64,000 bases of DNA, taken from Paramyrothecium sp. XJ0827. Lineage: Eukaryota; Ascomycota; Sordariomycetes; Hypocreales; Stachybotryaceae. Positions within the stretch are counted from its first letter, which is position 1. Each line of letters opens with the position of its first letter. The stretch spans positions 3,596,001-3,660,000 of the forward strand of contig JAJFPB010000007.1 of NCBI GenBank assembly GCA_020881915.1, given 5' to 3'. The notes under the pieces are model-generated. The model searched no databases, was not told where the DNA came from, and worked only from the letters and a program-made list of their open reading frames with translations. The position numbers were made by a program, and so were the translations under genes. Of the stretch, positions 34,057 to 46,557 are shown piece after piece.

Positions 34057-37056
34057 TCATTCGCTCCACTCTTTTTCATCATCTTGCGAATCTTCTTGCC
34101 AAGACACGTCATCCGACTGTGCTTCAGATACAACGTCGTCGAAATCTTGCTCATCATTTTGGTCATCCGACTGATTTTCGTCATCTTCCGAAGTAACCGT
34201 ATTATTCTCATCCTCTGACGGCTCGCTTTGGCTGTCATCTTGATCATCATCATCCTGGCCCTCTGACTCGTTATCATGCTCTTCGCCCGATTCGTTGCCC
34301 TGCTCTTCATCCGATTCGCTGCCCTGCTCGTCGTTCGATTTGTTGTCATGCTCTTCATTCGAATCCTCATCCTGTTCATCGTGAGAACTATCACCATCAT
34401 GTTCGTCCGACTCTTTTTCATGCTCTTTATCCGATTCATCGTTCTCATCCTCAGAGCCTCCAGTATGCTCTCCTAGTTCCGAAGGAGCGGATCCTCCTGC
34501 CTCGAATTGGATTTCCCCATCTGACCAGTTTGCATTCTCGGATTCTTCTTCTTTCGCTTGATGATCTGCCTGCCCGTCGTCATCACTCTGCTCACTAAAA
34601 TCTTGCCCCGCTTCTGGGCTCACAGCGCTATCAAATTGCTCCTCACCACCCTCGAAGCTAGACACGACTGGGTCTGCATCGTTATGTGGTGGACTTTCCG
34701 CCTCCGAGCCACCCTGGTCGTAATCAGGATCAAGACCGTTGTCGCTATCACGATCGTTAGTGCTCGAAGCATTCGAAACCGAATTCGATTCATTCTGATC
34801 AAACCCATTATGAGAATCGTGGTCTACGCCGGTAAAATTATCACCAAAGCCTGGATGGTCTAGTTCTTTTGATTCCAGCCCGCAATTTCCAAAATTAGGC
34901 ACTTCCTCAAACCCTGCCTGAGATCCTCCAGCGATCGGACTCATAGACGCGCCGTTGCCCTCCGCTGTCGAGTAGAGTTTGTCCAAAGGTAGGGTATAAG
35001 CCGTCCCGGTATTGTTTGAGAAGATGGTAGGCGGCCCATTAGGGATATTTGGTACCGGATTATGAGGCTCACTTAGGCTTGTGTAGCCGTATTCTGGAAA
35101 TGCCACAGCCGCTCTATCGTTAGTTGACGTTGAATTTGGCTCCGTGTGCTCCAATACTCCTTGTACGTAAGAAGATTTTGCCTCCCTCGGTTCCATTCCT
35201 CCAATCACGTTTTTCTCCTGGGGAATGGAGCGCTCTTGCGGTGTGTGGTCGTTGATATGCTGGGATGCGTACAAATCACGGGGTAGAGATGACGCGTGCG
35301 TGGCGGGTGGTTGGTTCGGCCTCACGTTCGAAATTGCAGCGTTGCTAACACCGATGAGTCCCGAGCCCGGCGCGGGAAACATGTTTGATAGTTTGTATTC
35401 TTGCGCCATGGCGGACCAACAAATTCGGAATGGTGGCGTTCATCGACATGTGCAGCAGACTTCTGAGAACCCTTACGCGATTTACCACCTCCACTATGGT
35501 TATGCGAATGAGGTCGTGAAGGGCTGGCCCGTGGCTGGTGGGACTTTCCTGGGTGGCTGCCTGAACGGACCCTGCTTTCGTGGTGCATGTTGGGGCCATG
35601 CCTTTCTCGTTGAGTTTCTTTCTCCGGAGGGCCTGTATGGGCACCTGCGCTACGCTTCACACCACTGTCGGAAGACGTCCGCGCATGATGAGATTTGCTT
35701 TGAGTTTGGTTGTTGTCAGAGTACCTGTCGTATAACTTCCGAGCCTTGTTACCCATATCTGTAATGGTTGTACCTTGCTCCTCATGGCCTGGCGTAGAAC
35801 GGGACGTTGGAGGGGCTTTCTTGCTGCCAGGCCCTGAGAATGTCTCCTTCGCACGCTTCTCCAACACATCTTTTATGGACGAAGATTTTCCTCTTGGAGT
35901 TTCAACAGTGAGAGTGGACAATGCCTCACCAGCATCCCCCCCTTTTCCATCTCTCACGTTGGCGAGAGACTCCACCTTGTCCAAAGGTTGGGTTTTTTGC
36001 AAGAAATTTTCCAATGGGAGCTGCGGTCTCGTCTTTTCTTGTAAGGCTAGCGTCCGAGCTCTCCGTTTGTAGTCGGATAGCTGCGGGAGCGAGATGGAGC
36101 CCTCGAAACTGACAGGATGTCTATACCAACCCCTAGTATAGGCGAAGCTTGGGGAGGTTGTCGGAAGTGGTGCTTTCGAAGATTTTGGTGTTGGTTGTAA
36201 GATATTTGGCTCTACCATTGAGCTAGTGCCAGTTTGGATGATTCGATCACTTTTTGGCGATTTAACATCCCCCGTAGCGCTAGAAGGACTTGCGAAAGAG
36301 ACCATAGGACTTTGCTGCCGACGTGCCTAGTGGTCCCAGGAATTAGCGAACATCTCGTGCAGTGGAAATATTGAAACATACCACATGTTGATCTCTATCT
36401 ATTGGACCTTCGCTGCTAGGTGGTTTAGTGTTGGATTTAGTTTGCTTCTTTCCAATTTCCTTCTTCGGGGGTCTTGGAGATCGGGTGGCCTCTGAACTTT
36501 CCAAAACATTTTCAAGTTCAGGATCGGTGTGAGATACATGTGTAGCAGCAAGTGATAAGTCTGAATTATCCTGCAATGTTTTGTTTGCGGACGGAGATGC
36601 AGCATGGTTCAGTTTCCTTATCTTCGATTTCAGGCTTGCTGGATTGTCTCCAGTGAGCTTTTCGGATCTTGTCTTGGCCTCCTTCTTTACTTTCAGAGCT
36701 GGGCTTGCATCGGTACTCAGCCTCACCTCTGAATCGAGCGAAGGGTGCACGGCAGTGGACTGTGGTTTTGCAGCCTTAATCTTAGATGGACGTACTCCGA
36801 CCTTCCTGGTTGAAGAAGGCAGTATCGCTTCACCTTGACGACTTGCGTTAGAAACATTGTCAGAAGTAGCCTTCTGTACAAAGTCCTTCTCCGGGGAGAC
36901 TGCTTCTTCATTGACTTGTTCTCCTCTATTTAAGCTTCTCTGTGTGGCTTCCGTAGAACGAGACTGACTTGAGATTGAAGCAGACTTGGCCTTGACAACT
37001 CGAGATGTTTTCGAGGCATCATCTTGAGTAGCAGTAGTTACGGGTTGAGAATCCAC
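34057..37056 (-). CDS. Large disordered protein with acidic tail (gene model uncertain)
   Basis: Three open blocks can be joined. Block A (to 36380) ends DRDQHV and splices over GTATGT...CACTAG to ARRQQSPMVSF. Block B, rich in Ser, Arg, Lys and Pro, covers about 36324-35486. An intron ending at 35400, with its donor at 35485 or 35476, leads to block C (EYKLSNMFPAPGSGLIG...), which ends at 34057. The last 250 residues are extremely Asp/Glu/Ser/Asn-rich, with DE.. and HD.. repeats, and the middle is basic, so the product would have opposite-charge halves. No globular domain is recognised. The start is unclear: the first block opens with no ATG and is probably continuous with the coding-looking sequence at 37057-38129. 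Confidence 0.45.
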
Positions 37057-38129
37057 TTTCGACTTGGCTGGTATCTTTTTTATTTTTATTTCTATTATTT
37101 TGTGATTTTCGGCATTGTTTTCTCAGAAGCAATAGCCGGCTCCTCCAGGGTTCCAACATCCTCAGTACCGGTAGAGGTGGGGGTTACTTCCACATGCAGC
37201 GACTCTTTCTCCAACTCGTATGTGAGTTGGGAATCAGGCAGCTGAGTAGGAGTAGCTGGGCTTGGCTCGACAGCCGGCAAGCAGAAACGAATACCGTGTC
37301 GCCAAACTATAGCTGAGTCCCTTCAATGCATTCCTCTCAGACATTGGACTCCAGCGAGGTACGAGGTGCAGCTGATGAATGAAGAAGGGTTTTCGTTGTG
37401 CTGTCATCCACTGCCACGCTAGTTGTCCCTTGGGACTTAATGGTGTGGGAATAGAGAGAAGTTCTGCACCCGTCTGGCTTGCATGGAACTCGGGAGGAAT
37501 GCTCGACAGAGCAGTCGGATTTTTAGCGTTGAGAACTTTGAAGAATATTTCGGATGATGATGAAGTGACAAGCCATTTCTTAGCTGGGACAACTGTTGCT
37601 GGTTCTTGCTGGCTTGTGCTGTGTGGACCTGGAAGCGTGGACCATGAACAATAACCGGCAAGGACAGCCGAGGTAAGATAGCCCATGCAGAGTACTCTTG
37701 TTTCAACACAGAGCGCACGAAGCTCAATAGTAGAAGAAGGGGTACTGCTCTCTGGCCGCATCGGGGGCAAGTTGGAGGTCAAAGTGAGAACAGCCATGGG
37801 TGTTCCCTGAGAGAATGACCAAAACATGCTCTGCAGAGCCGGGTGGCATGTCTCGATCCATGCTCGTAAGAACAAAACCAAATTACTCTGGTTGAGGAAT
37901 ATGTGTGCACGAATTGGATCTCCTTCACAGTTATCTGAAGCCTCTGTTAGAAAAGAGTGAAAAAATGCCTGATCATTGATGTAAGGATCGAAAGAGAGGT
38001 GGTTTCACACAACAAGGCTACCAGAAAATTTACGTGCCACTTGGCATCTGAAGAGTTATCATGGAACGGGCAACTCCTTTTCGCCTCCTTGAGCCTTGAA
38101 CACAGCTTAGCGATTGAAAACTGCCTCAT
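37057..38129 (-). pseudogene. Interrupted 5' part of the same disordered-protein gene
   Basis: Reading on the minus strand, an ATG at 38129 opens a short exon (MRQFSIAKLCSRLKEAK). After a probable intron ending near 37930, a frame runs EASDNCEGDPIRAHIFL...RAWIETCHPALQSMFW...SERNALKG to about 37325. The sense then continues one frame over as DSAIVWRHGIRFCLPAVEPSPATP, ending at a stop near 37095. The switch point coincides with a CCC/GGG run at 37319-37321. A second frame change is needed in the A-rich stretch around 37065-37130 to reach the downstream block. No splice pair explains it. No domain is recognised. The gene is either decayed or carries assembly errors. Confidence 0.45.
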
Positions 38130-39217
38130 TTCTGAACGAGATGAGCCTCTCTAGTTCGTAACAGCCGGCTCGGTGAGAATGTAACGTGAGCCGCATGATG
38201 AACTGAGGTGGTGTGGTTCGTATCATGCGGCTGCTCAGCCCCCAACGCAGGGCATCGAATGAGGCTGTTTGGAGAACAGTGAGAAGAAGTCAGGCTCGCA
38301 CTCCTTTCTTAATGGTACTTAATTATCATGTGGATCAATCTTGCCGAGTGGTTCGCCAAAAGGCAACACCACAAGGGGCAGGAATCTAAGAAAAGGAGGT
38401 GCTGTAAGTGACCACTTCTGCCTACATAGTTTGTAAATTTCTAGACGAAAATAGATTAAAATCCATTGAATCTTTTCAGTAAATTCCCAAGTTTCTTCCA
38501 AGTTTATCCTTAATTATTATGAATTAAATAACGATTTTGCGACTCGCGTCATTCTTTTTTTTTTCTTTCGTGTTGCTTGCCGCTTGCTTACTTTCACGGA
38601 AAGGACTGTTCACCATTTGCCGCCGCCCACCCGCAGCCAGGCTGTGCTAGCCCAGCCGTATGCAACCACACTCGATATCATTTGCACCATTTAGGCCATG
38701 CGTCCCTACACCATCATGAGCAGACAAGCTTGTTTCAGAATTAGGTGCTTTGCCCAGAGCCTCAATACCAGGTGTAGTGCGACATCCATTCGCAGCAACT
38801 GCAGAGAATCTTACCGACTAGCTAGCCACATGCCTGCATGAGCAAACGCTAGTCTGGGCACTTTGAACGCGAGTCCGAGTTTTCATCCACTGTGTATCTT
38901 TCAAGAGGCCCAGGGCTGACCGAAGCTATGGTTAAACTGAGCGTTCCTCAGTTGTAGAATATCCGGCGTTCGTCACCGCTGCATCGATATTTGATTCATG
39001 TCAAGTATAGTGTCCTGTGGACCGTATTGTCAACGAATAGTCTTTACTACTTTTACTTCCTCAAGAAGTGCTCAACAAGGTCGAGACTATTCAAGCAATG
39101 TCTTTCTCACCAGCTCTCTCACCAGCTCTGAGTGAGGCTTTGAGCAGCCGTCTCTCCACTCTGTCGTAAGGGTCTAATCTGCCGACTGATAACGATACAC
39201 AACGCGCCCACACGCTC
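38130..39217. other. Divergent intergenic region with one hairpin
   Basis: No gene was seen. The inverted repeat at 38189-38232 is here, as are T-rich runs near 38554-38566. Just before the ankyrin gene, an ATG near 39098 with a GTAAGG donor at 39166 hints at an extra 5' exon, but it does not join in frame. Confidence 0.4.
38189..38232. repeat. Perfect 11-base inverted repeat
   Basis: AGCCGCATGAT (38189-38199) and its reverse complement ATCATGCGGCT (38222-38232) flank a 22-base loop. It lies about 60 bases upstream of the ATG at 38129 on the minus strand, so it could be an operator-like site. Confidence 0.6.
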
Positions 39218-42200
39218 ATGGGCGTTCAGCGACAATTGACCCGCAAATTTAGAGCCGGCAAATGCAACACCAAGGAGGCAAATCCTACTCTCGCCGAGAT
39301 AGCTCGTGGCGCCGTCCTGGATGCTACTCCCGGGCTTGTCCAGGCGTTATTCTCTTCCGGCGCAAGTGTCAACATCGAACGACCGAAAAGTACACGTTTC
39401 TTCAAGAGTATTCGCAATGTCGATCAATGTGACATACGAAGTCATGTCCTTGTGGATGCAGTCCGGAACTGCTCTGGGGCGATCGTGTACATCATGGCTC
39501 AACACGGAGACGAAGTCGCAGTGAATGAAGCTTTGCCAGTCGCAATATCAGTCAACGATCCGATCAAGGTGTCCATCATGCTAGCGAGGGGGGCGGATGC
39601 ATCCCGTCTTTGCGACCTGTTTCTCAATGCCGTCAAATCTGGGTCCGAAGAAATAGTGGAGTTGCTACTCCAACGGTCAAAAGGCGCTTGCCAACAGTGC
39701 CGTAACGAGGGCCTCCTGAGAGCAATAGCTTTCAATAGTCCAGTCAAGGCATCTCTGCTTCTGAACAAAGGCGCCGATGCTACATACAACGATGGCGCTT
39801 CCATCGGTTCTGCCATCAGGGGCGGCCTGGAGGACGTTGCTTCATTAGCGCTGTCATCTGCCCATGGAAAATTGAATCAAAGTTTCCTTGACGTGGCTCT
39901 GGGCGAGGCGTACTATCGAAAGCAGTATCGCGTTCTAAGCATATGTCTGTATGAAGGTGCACAGGGTCCCAAGACAAATGCAACGTTGGTCACGACAGTG
40001 CTCCAGAGGGAGAAGTTCCTTGTCAAAAAGCTCATCCAGGACGGCGCGCGTGTCGCAACTGGCAATGGAGTCGTTACGCAAGCTGCCGTCCAGTCCGGGG
40101 AACCCGAGCTACTTCATATCGTCCTTGGTGGAGGTCCTCCTGCAGCCCATTTGGCTCAAGCAGTTGTTGAAGTAACAAAGTTAAATGATCTCGATGTTGC
40201 ATATTTGATGCTAGACTTGTTAGTCGCCGCGGGAGCTCGCGGCGATGGCATCGCCGAGGCCCTTATATGCGCTTTGGATTTAGACTTGTGGCAAGGAAAC
40301 GCTACACGTCGAATTGAACTGGTCCAACTTCTCCTCACTAAAGGTCAAGCAGACATCAACCTGCGTGGTGGACAACCGGTCATCACAGCACTTGCTTTCG
40401 GGCATATGGAGGCTCTCGCTTTACTGCTGCAGCATCAACCTTCCATCGACACACTTGAAGCTTCACTCAAGCCAGCGATGAAGCTTCTCGATGCTGACAT
40501 GAGAAAGTATGCGATTGGACTACTACTAGAAGCGGGGCCTGTGGGATCGGCAAACCATCTGAAGCGAGAGGCTGTGGCAGCAGGCGCAAAAGAACTGCTC
40601 CTCGATGTTGTGGAATTTCTGGCGCCGCTTTCAAGCCCTCCTCGAGATTTAGTACTGGACGCTTTCGCCGCAGCGACAAGTGGTCACAGAGACTGGCTGA
40701 CCCCTAAAGGACTTGCTGTCGTTAACGCATTACTGTGCCGTGGAGCCTCGGGACAGCTGGTAGACAGCGCTCTTTGCGAGGCCACAAGACGATACCACCA
40801 AGACGCCTTTGAACTTCTATCAACCAAAGCCAGTCCATCATCATTCGGAAAAGCTCTTGAAAGTTTACTGGAGACCTCTTCTGATTGGCAACAAGACGAG
40901 AATTTGTGGGTAGTTGACTCGCTACTCATGATGGGATGCAGTGAACAGTCAATCAACAAGGCCCTGCTAGAGGCTGTAAGCTCATACGTCAAGGGCGCTG
41001 CTTCAGAGGATCTGATAGACACGATGCTTCCCGTTGGTGCAATTACGGGAGTCAATTTCAACCATGGGGAAGTCCTCAAAATCGCAGTCAAGGCTGGGAA
41101 CGTGGGCTTGTTGGAGAAGTTGACGGCTGAAAAGCCTGATAATGCATTGTCGCAGGCTTTTGCTACAGCCATCGCAGCCGGCCTGGAAGAGAATGTGACA
41201 CTCACAATTATCAGTGCCCTAGTCAATGCGAGCGAGGCCACCAAGGGGACTCTGGACTTTGAAGTAGCAATCTCATTGTTTGGCATCTCATCAATCGCAA
41301 ATTGTTTATCCAACCACCCTACATCCACGGCACTGGTTAAGCGACTGCTTTCTTTGGGTTGTCAGATGGACACAGAGTTCCTCGCCAAGCTTTATCCTGA
41401 TCAGATGTACGAAGAAGAGGCTTGCACTGCACTTATTTGGGGGATTGCCCACTGCCAATCGGTTTCCATTGAAGTTGTTCGATTGCTGGTTGAAGAAAAT
41501 GGTAAGTGTAAATGGACTGCTTGCTCTACAAGTGCTAACCATTGTAGCTAATATTCATTTTACTGCACCCAAATCTGGGACGACACCGCTGATCGTGGCC
41601 GCAAGTTCATGCCGAGGCGATGTTGTTTCGTTATTGCTCAAGGCTGGTGCCGGCGCAAGTACTCGAGATCGACAAGATAAATCAGCCCTGTTCTACGCGT
41701 CGCGGTTGGGCAGTCATGATTCTGTAGAGGCCCTTGTCCATGCTAAAGCGGCAAAAGACGACGGTAGCCTTCACGAGGCGTCACGAAACCTCCACACCAA
41801 AGTTGTTATCGCTTTGCTCAAGGCTAAGCATACGGCTAACTTCCCAAGTCAAATCCGCGAGCACAATGGGCGAACAGCCTTGCAGGAACTGTGTCATTGT
41901 TGCCGGGATTATGGCGATTTCCTCCGGCTCGAAGAGACCATCAAAGCCCTCATAGACGGGAAGGCTGATCCTCTCAAGAAATACTTGCTATCGGGTAAAA
42001 ATTGCTTATTCCTTGCCATGGAAAATCTAAAACCTTTACTCGTCACCAAAGCACTCCTGATTCGAGCTATGTGGTCGCATATCAACCACCCGGAAAATGT
42101 TTTCGAGATTCATATTCCCCAGTCTGGTACCAGATGGCTATTCTCGCCCACCATGTATCTGGCAAGAGGTCCTTACGCTGGCAAGCCTCAATATAAAGTT

Positions 42201-42928
42201 GAACTGGACCGACTGTTGGTTGCAAGTCAATGCTTTCCCGTGTACTATCCGATTTATGGCCCAGGCGACCATGGAAATTTCCTGCCTCTTGAAGCGGTCG
42301 GCATGCCTCCCAATATCATCGAAGGAGCCGCAAAGCTCCGCGCTGAAGAAGACAAGCAGAGGAAGCGCGATGAAGAATTCCGTGTTAAGTTAAGGTACCT
42401 TGATGAAGAGTATCGTAGGAAAAGCAAGATCGACAGCATGCGACATGTTCAGAAACTAGAACAAACCGAGTTGATCCACCATCACTATCAGAGAAGAACA
42501 GACTACAGAGAGAAGCCATGGCAGCGAAGAACGCAATCGCGGCGGCTGCCCAGCATCAACCGAGGCAATCGAAGCTATTGAATGCAGATATCTCAATAAG
42601 AAATATTAACACGGAACAAACTCTGAAATTGAAGTTCCTGGAGCAACAAGCCAAACTCAAGAGATTGCAGCTAGAAGATCAAAGCAGGCTTGCAGAAGCA
42701 GGTGCCAGCAAGAAGATCGCCAAACAACAGATGCAGAATCAGCTTGCTCAGAATGTATCAGCCCAAAAACTTCTGAATCAGCAGCAACAGGCTCATGTCA
42801 TCGCTCGGCAGACTGAACTGAACAAGCTGTCAAGAGAGGCTGCCGCGCAAAAGCTGAAGACTCGGAGGCAACAGCAACATTTAAAGGTGGTCGCTGATCA
42901 CCAACAGATAAAAATCCAGAGGAAGTAG
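39218..42928 (+). CDS. Long ankyrin-type repeat protein with coiled-coil tail; frameshift near the end
   Basis: Exon 1 39218-41501 and exon 2 from 41548 join over a 46-base intron with a CTAAC branch site. The uninterrupted frame stops at 42581 (1105 residues). From about residue 20 the protein is built of degenerate ankyrin-like helices (for example PVAISVNDPIKVSIMLARGADAS, AIAFNSPVKASLLLNKGADATY), with better copies after the intron (GTTPLIVAASSCRGDVVSLLLKAGAG, RDRQDKSALFYASRLGSHDSVEALV). A charged coiled coil begins near AEEDKQRKRDEEF. Around 42480-42520 the coiled-coil sense jumps to another frame (EKNRLQREAMAAKNA...) and continues Gln/Lys-rich to a stop at 42928. No intron can explain this, so a one-base indel or sequence error is likely. 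Scaffold or recognition role inferred only. Confidence 0.75.
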
Positions 42929-43280
42929 TCGACCCACACTAAGTCATTGCATGAACTAAGAATGGAGGAGATGGCGGCAAATTGAGACTAAAAAGGCGTT
43001 GATGTAGCCTTATCGTCTTTCAAAGGAAACACGACAGTGGACAGGACAGAGAAGTAAGACTGAACATAACCTGAACCCTACACAGTATCAACAGATTGAC
43101 ACACATCTTCCTGGTACTCCATTAATTGAAACCCCTAGAAGTTCTATCAGAAACGGCCAATCATAATTCTTTGTGTTAGTAAACTCTTGGTTATAATTAT
43201 TGCTTATTTTCCCTCATTCGTGCTCAGGAAAATGCTCAGTGCTATCCTCTAATTGACACTGTAGAGTTTTACCTGAAAAC
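42929..43280. other. Intergenic, convergent 3' ends
   Basis: AT-rich spacer between the ankyrin gene and the membrane-protein pseudogene. No gene was seen. Confidence 0.45.
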
Positions 43281-44207
43281 TCATTCCCGAGTCCCTTCAT
43301 TCTCGCCCTTCGAAAGTGGCTGATAGTGGACTATGAATAAGTACAATTCCCGTAGAAGAAACATCAGATGGACGACCGGAAAGAACAGAATCAAAAGAAT
43401 GGTACAGCCCAGTGCGAACGGGACCAACCATGATGCTACGGAGCTATATGGCTGGAGACCCGCGTCCAATCCAGTCTGCAGAGCTGTGAGCATAACGGTT
43501 ATGGCAGCAAAGACAAACAGATATGGTCCACCAAAATGGGAGAAAAAAGTGTCATAGTGATCGACGACGGGACTGTAACTCTGGCCAAAGAGGAAAAGGT
43601 ACAGAGAGTTGAGCCGTGTGAGCCGTATCTCTCAAAAATGGTACCTTGGGGCAACGTCCTTGTCTCGCAAATCCTGAAAGGCAGCAATGAATGCACACCC
43701 AGTGGGCCACGTGAAAATGTCTGGAATCAGCCGCAGCCGCAAAGCAAGGTCAAAGTCGGATTCGTACACGATCAGCCGAGAGTAAGATCGCAGGAATCCT
43801 TTCCCTTCAAGGCTGAGCTGGGCGCCTGCCTCGGACTTTTGGCCGAGGAGTGCCCTCTAGAATGCATGGCTAAGGAAAAACTTGGGAATTGGCTTGATGA
43901 AAATGCGCCCGTAGTGCCATACTAAATGGTGATCAGGACGCTCCGAGATGCGTATATCACGATCTTTTACCAGCTGGTGATGCAGGGGGCTGATGTTGTG
44001 TCGGTTCGAGACAGGGAACAATATCCTATACAAAGACCCGAGCCTTGTAGTAGACAATTCCCGCATAAGGAAGCTCGTTATGACTGAGGGGTCGGATAGT
44101 GGTATTGTGTACCCGAGGATAGTTGCACCCAAATCTATGAGTCCTTTCTCCTCGCGTAAAGGGAGGCAATCGGCATCTTCTCTCAGCTGGTCGTTTGCGG
44201 ACTGCAC
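43281..44207 (-). pseudogene. Membrane-protein pseudogene with two in-frame stops
   Basis: One reading frame runs from 44207 to 43281 (309 codons) and is interrupted only by two stops. It resembles a fungal membrane-protein family of unknown function, with segments such as LHHQLVKDRDIRISERPDHHLVW, GRIFIKPIPKFFLSHAF, FLRSYSRLIVYESDF, EIRLTRLN and FGGPYLFVFAAITVMLTALQ. Two hydrophobic helices lie at the end. The first stop (TAG) sits right after LSHAF, where Trp is expected, so TGG to TAG. The second (TGA) sits in APRYHF-stop-EIRLTRLN, where Gly is expected, so GGA to TGA. No ATG starts the frame, so the 5' end is also lost or in an upstream exon. Confidence 0.75.
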
Positions 44208-44880
44208 ATTGGACGCCGAACTAGGGAAAACTGTCAGCTTTTAACATCGTGGGGGCCATTGACAATATCTTTGGTGGTAATCGGATAAGAAGTAAGATGG
44301 AGCCTGATTTGCCATTCAATAATCGCAAGGGGTGGGCCGTCGGCTACAGGGGCGTTATAAACTTGGTAACTACGATATTTTGGGGGTAGATAGTGGCTGA
44401 GCTTCGCGCAGCCTCATGCTGCAGGGAGGCGACTGATGAAACCCCAAGCCTGCGGCCCGATATCGTGGATAGGTACATAGGGTACAAAGAAACGTCCTTG
44501 ACATGTACACTGTGTGAGGACACATTGGGATGCTATGGTGCTGGGCTTGCTAATCTTATTGGACCTGCAGCTTGACACGACTCGGGTTGCAATTAACCGC
44601 AAGCTGATCAATTTTTACCGTTGCAACATTGCGCCGTCCCAGTCAAACGATGCCAACCCCCACACCGTCCTGTTTGTGCAATATCATTCGCAGCCTTGGA
44701 GAGGCCTACAATGATGCGCTCAAGTTCAGGGGTAAGCCTTTTGGGATAGAATGGGTGACCATAGCCTGTGTATATCATATCCCTCTCACGCAGCAGTAAA
44801 TTCCGGCCACGTAATGAGCACTTGCTTCTTCATTCACCACAGCATCATCCTCCTAGAAAGTTGTGCACCCTACGAACCAT
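44208..44880. other. Intergenic upstream of the NLR remnant
   Basis: No convincing gene. This would have held the promoter of the NLR gene. Confidence 0.4.
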
Positions 44881-46187
44881 GCCAATGGACACGGTTTCAG
44901 ATGGTTTGGCTACGCCTGCTGTGGCATCTGTCACTTCAGACTCACTGGCCACTGATGCGAAGAAACAAGCTGACAGAATTTTGGCAATGCTTCCAAAAGT
45001 TTCTGCCAGTGATATCGGCTTGAAGACCTACTTTCCGGGAGACCACGCAGAGGTGGATTTAGTATCCCTACCTTCTGATCTGCCTAAGCTATTATCATCC
45101 CCCTCCTCTGACTAATAAAAAACCAGCATTGTGGCTGTCCATGGCCTCGGGGTAAACCCAAATGAGACTTGGGTCCATCCTAAGACGAAGTGTCACTGGT
45201 TGAAAGACGACAAAATGTTGCCAGCTGTACTCCCTGACGCCCGTATAATGGGGTTTTGTTACGATTCACTGTGGATGGGCGAGAAAGCTGTGAGATTAAG
45301 CATCGCAAGCGTGGCTACGAAGCTCTTGGAAGCCCTAAATCATGAGAGAAAGGCTTGTGCTCCCTCTTCTGAGACATTCTATACACTAACAGACATCTAG
45401 CACTGTTCCGAAAGACCAATGGTCTTCGTAGGCCATTGCCTTGGTGGTCTCGTCATACAACAAGTCAGCTAGCCCGAAATCAAGGATGTGAATTATTTGT
45501 TAACATTTCTAGCTTTATCTCGACATTTGTTTCCAGCCACAGGATTGGCCGAATGTATCCAGCAGCAATATCAACGGCATCGTATTCCTAGGAACACCTC
45601 ACCAAGGCGCGAATGGTAGCGTATATTCGAAGCAGGGACGAATTTATGATACGATTGTCAACGCCAACATTCCCATGGAAACTAATATTCTCTATTCTAT
45701 GGAGCGGAACAATGATTTGCTGGTGGAAATTGTCACCAAATTCACAAGACACGTACATAACGCTGAACGCCACCCTACTTTGTTCTGCTTTTACGAAGAA
45801 GTGAAAACACGGGTTGGGCAAATCTTTCAAGTCGATATGCCAAGCGTGAGACACCCAATACTTGGCCATTTCCCTTTCAGATGCTGATAGAATGATTAGG
45901 AATTTGTTGTGGACGTCGTGTCCGGAACCTTGAATGGACACAAGAAGCAAGGCCTAACTCTCGATCACTTCCGCATGAACAAGTTTGAGAATGAGCACGA
46001 TGACAACTACGTCAGTGTCAGCCGTGTTATCAGTGATATGGCTCACAGGCCTATTGAGCGAAGCATTTCAGGTGAGGCAATGCCTATGGGCTACATGCTA
46101 GCACCCCCTATTACCAATGATCTGCCACTCAATGGCTATGGGCGGTATTCCGACTTCTCTCGCTATGTGCACCTCAGGAAGGCATGA
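44881..46187 (+). pseudogene. NLR remnant, N-terminal alpha/beta-hydrolase part
   Basis: Pieces of an alpha/beta-hydrolase domain of the type found at the head of fungal NLRs are in order: VAVHGLGVNPNETW near 45129-45170, FVGHCLGGLVIQQ near 45425-45463 (Cys at the usual Ser nucleophile position), GIVFLGTPHQGANG near 45573-45614, then LVEIVTKFTRHVH, FCFYEEVKT and the domain-end block LDHFRMNKFENEHDDNYVSV near 45960-46015. In-frame stops occur before VAVHGLG (two TAA) and before the GHCLGG block (TAG), and the frame changes several times. Some breaks may be introns (for example one ending at 45537), but not all. The P-loop that should follow is missing. Confidence 0.75.
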
Positions 46188-46557
46188 GCTTGTCAGTTTG
46201 GACAAGTTATTCCTCCGTCAAGTATCAAAAGATAGCAACTTCATATTTTCTCAGGCTACTCAGTGACAATAATTGAACAATTCTAATCATGTGAGGTAGA
46301 AACAAAAAGTGGGGCAGTTCAATATGCACGAACCCGTCAAATTCCCACCCTCCCAGCTCCTATTGTTTTGGAGGAAACTTTCGCGCCACGAGGAGATTCG
46401 CTAGGACAGATTGGGAAAAAAAATTCATCGTAACAGACGGTGGGCGTTGAACGGACCACCCAGCACCGGGTCCGTCTCCTTTAACCATACTGCTTGACAT
46501 CTGTGGAAAACCGATAAGTTCTAGGAAACACACATAGCGGCTGAGTATGCTTACCAA
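46188..46557. other. Sequence of unclear origin inside the broken NLR
   Basis: It lies between the NLR hydrolase remnant and the inverted helicase fragment. No homology is recognised. On the minus strand it follows a GTAAGC donor at the end of the helicase exon, and an acceptor-like TTCCACAG occurs near 46502, but the sequence after it does not read as helicase. Confidence 0.4.

Noticed and set aside
39098..39217. Extra 5' exon of the ankyrin gene with a GTAAGG donor
   Set aside because: The join to 39230 is out of phase and leads straight to a stop, so the ATG at 39218 was kept.
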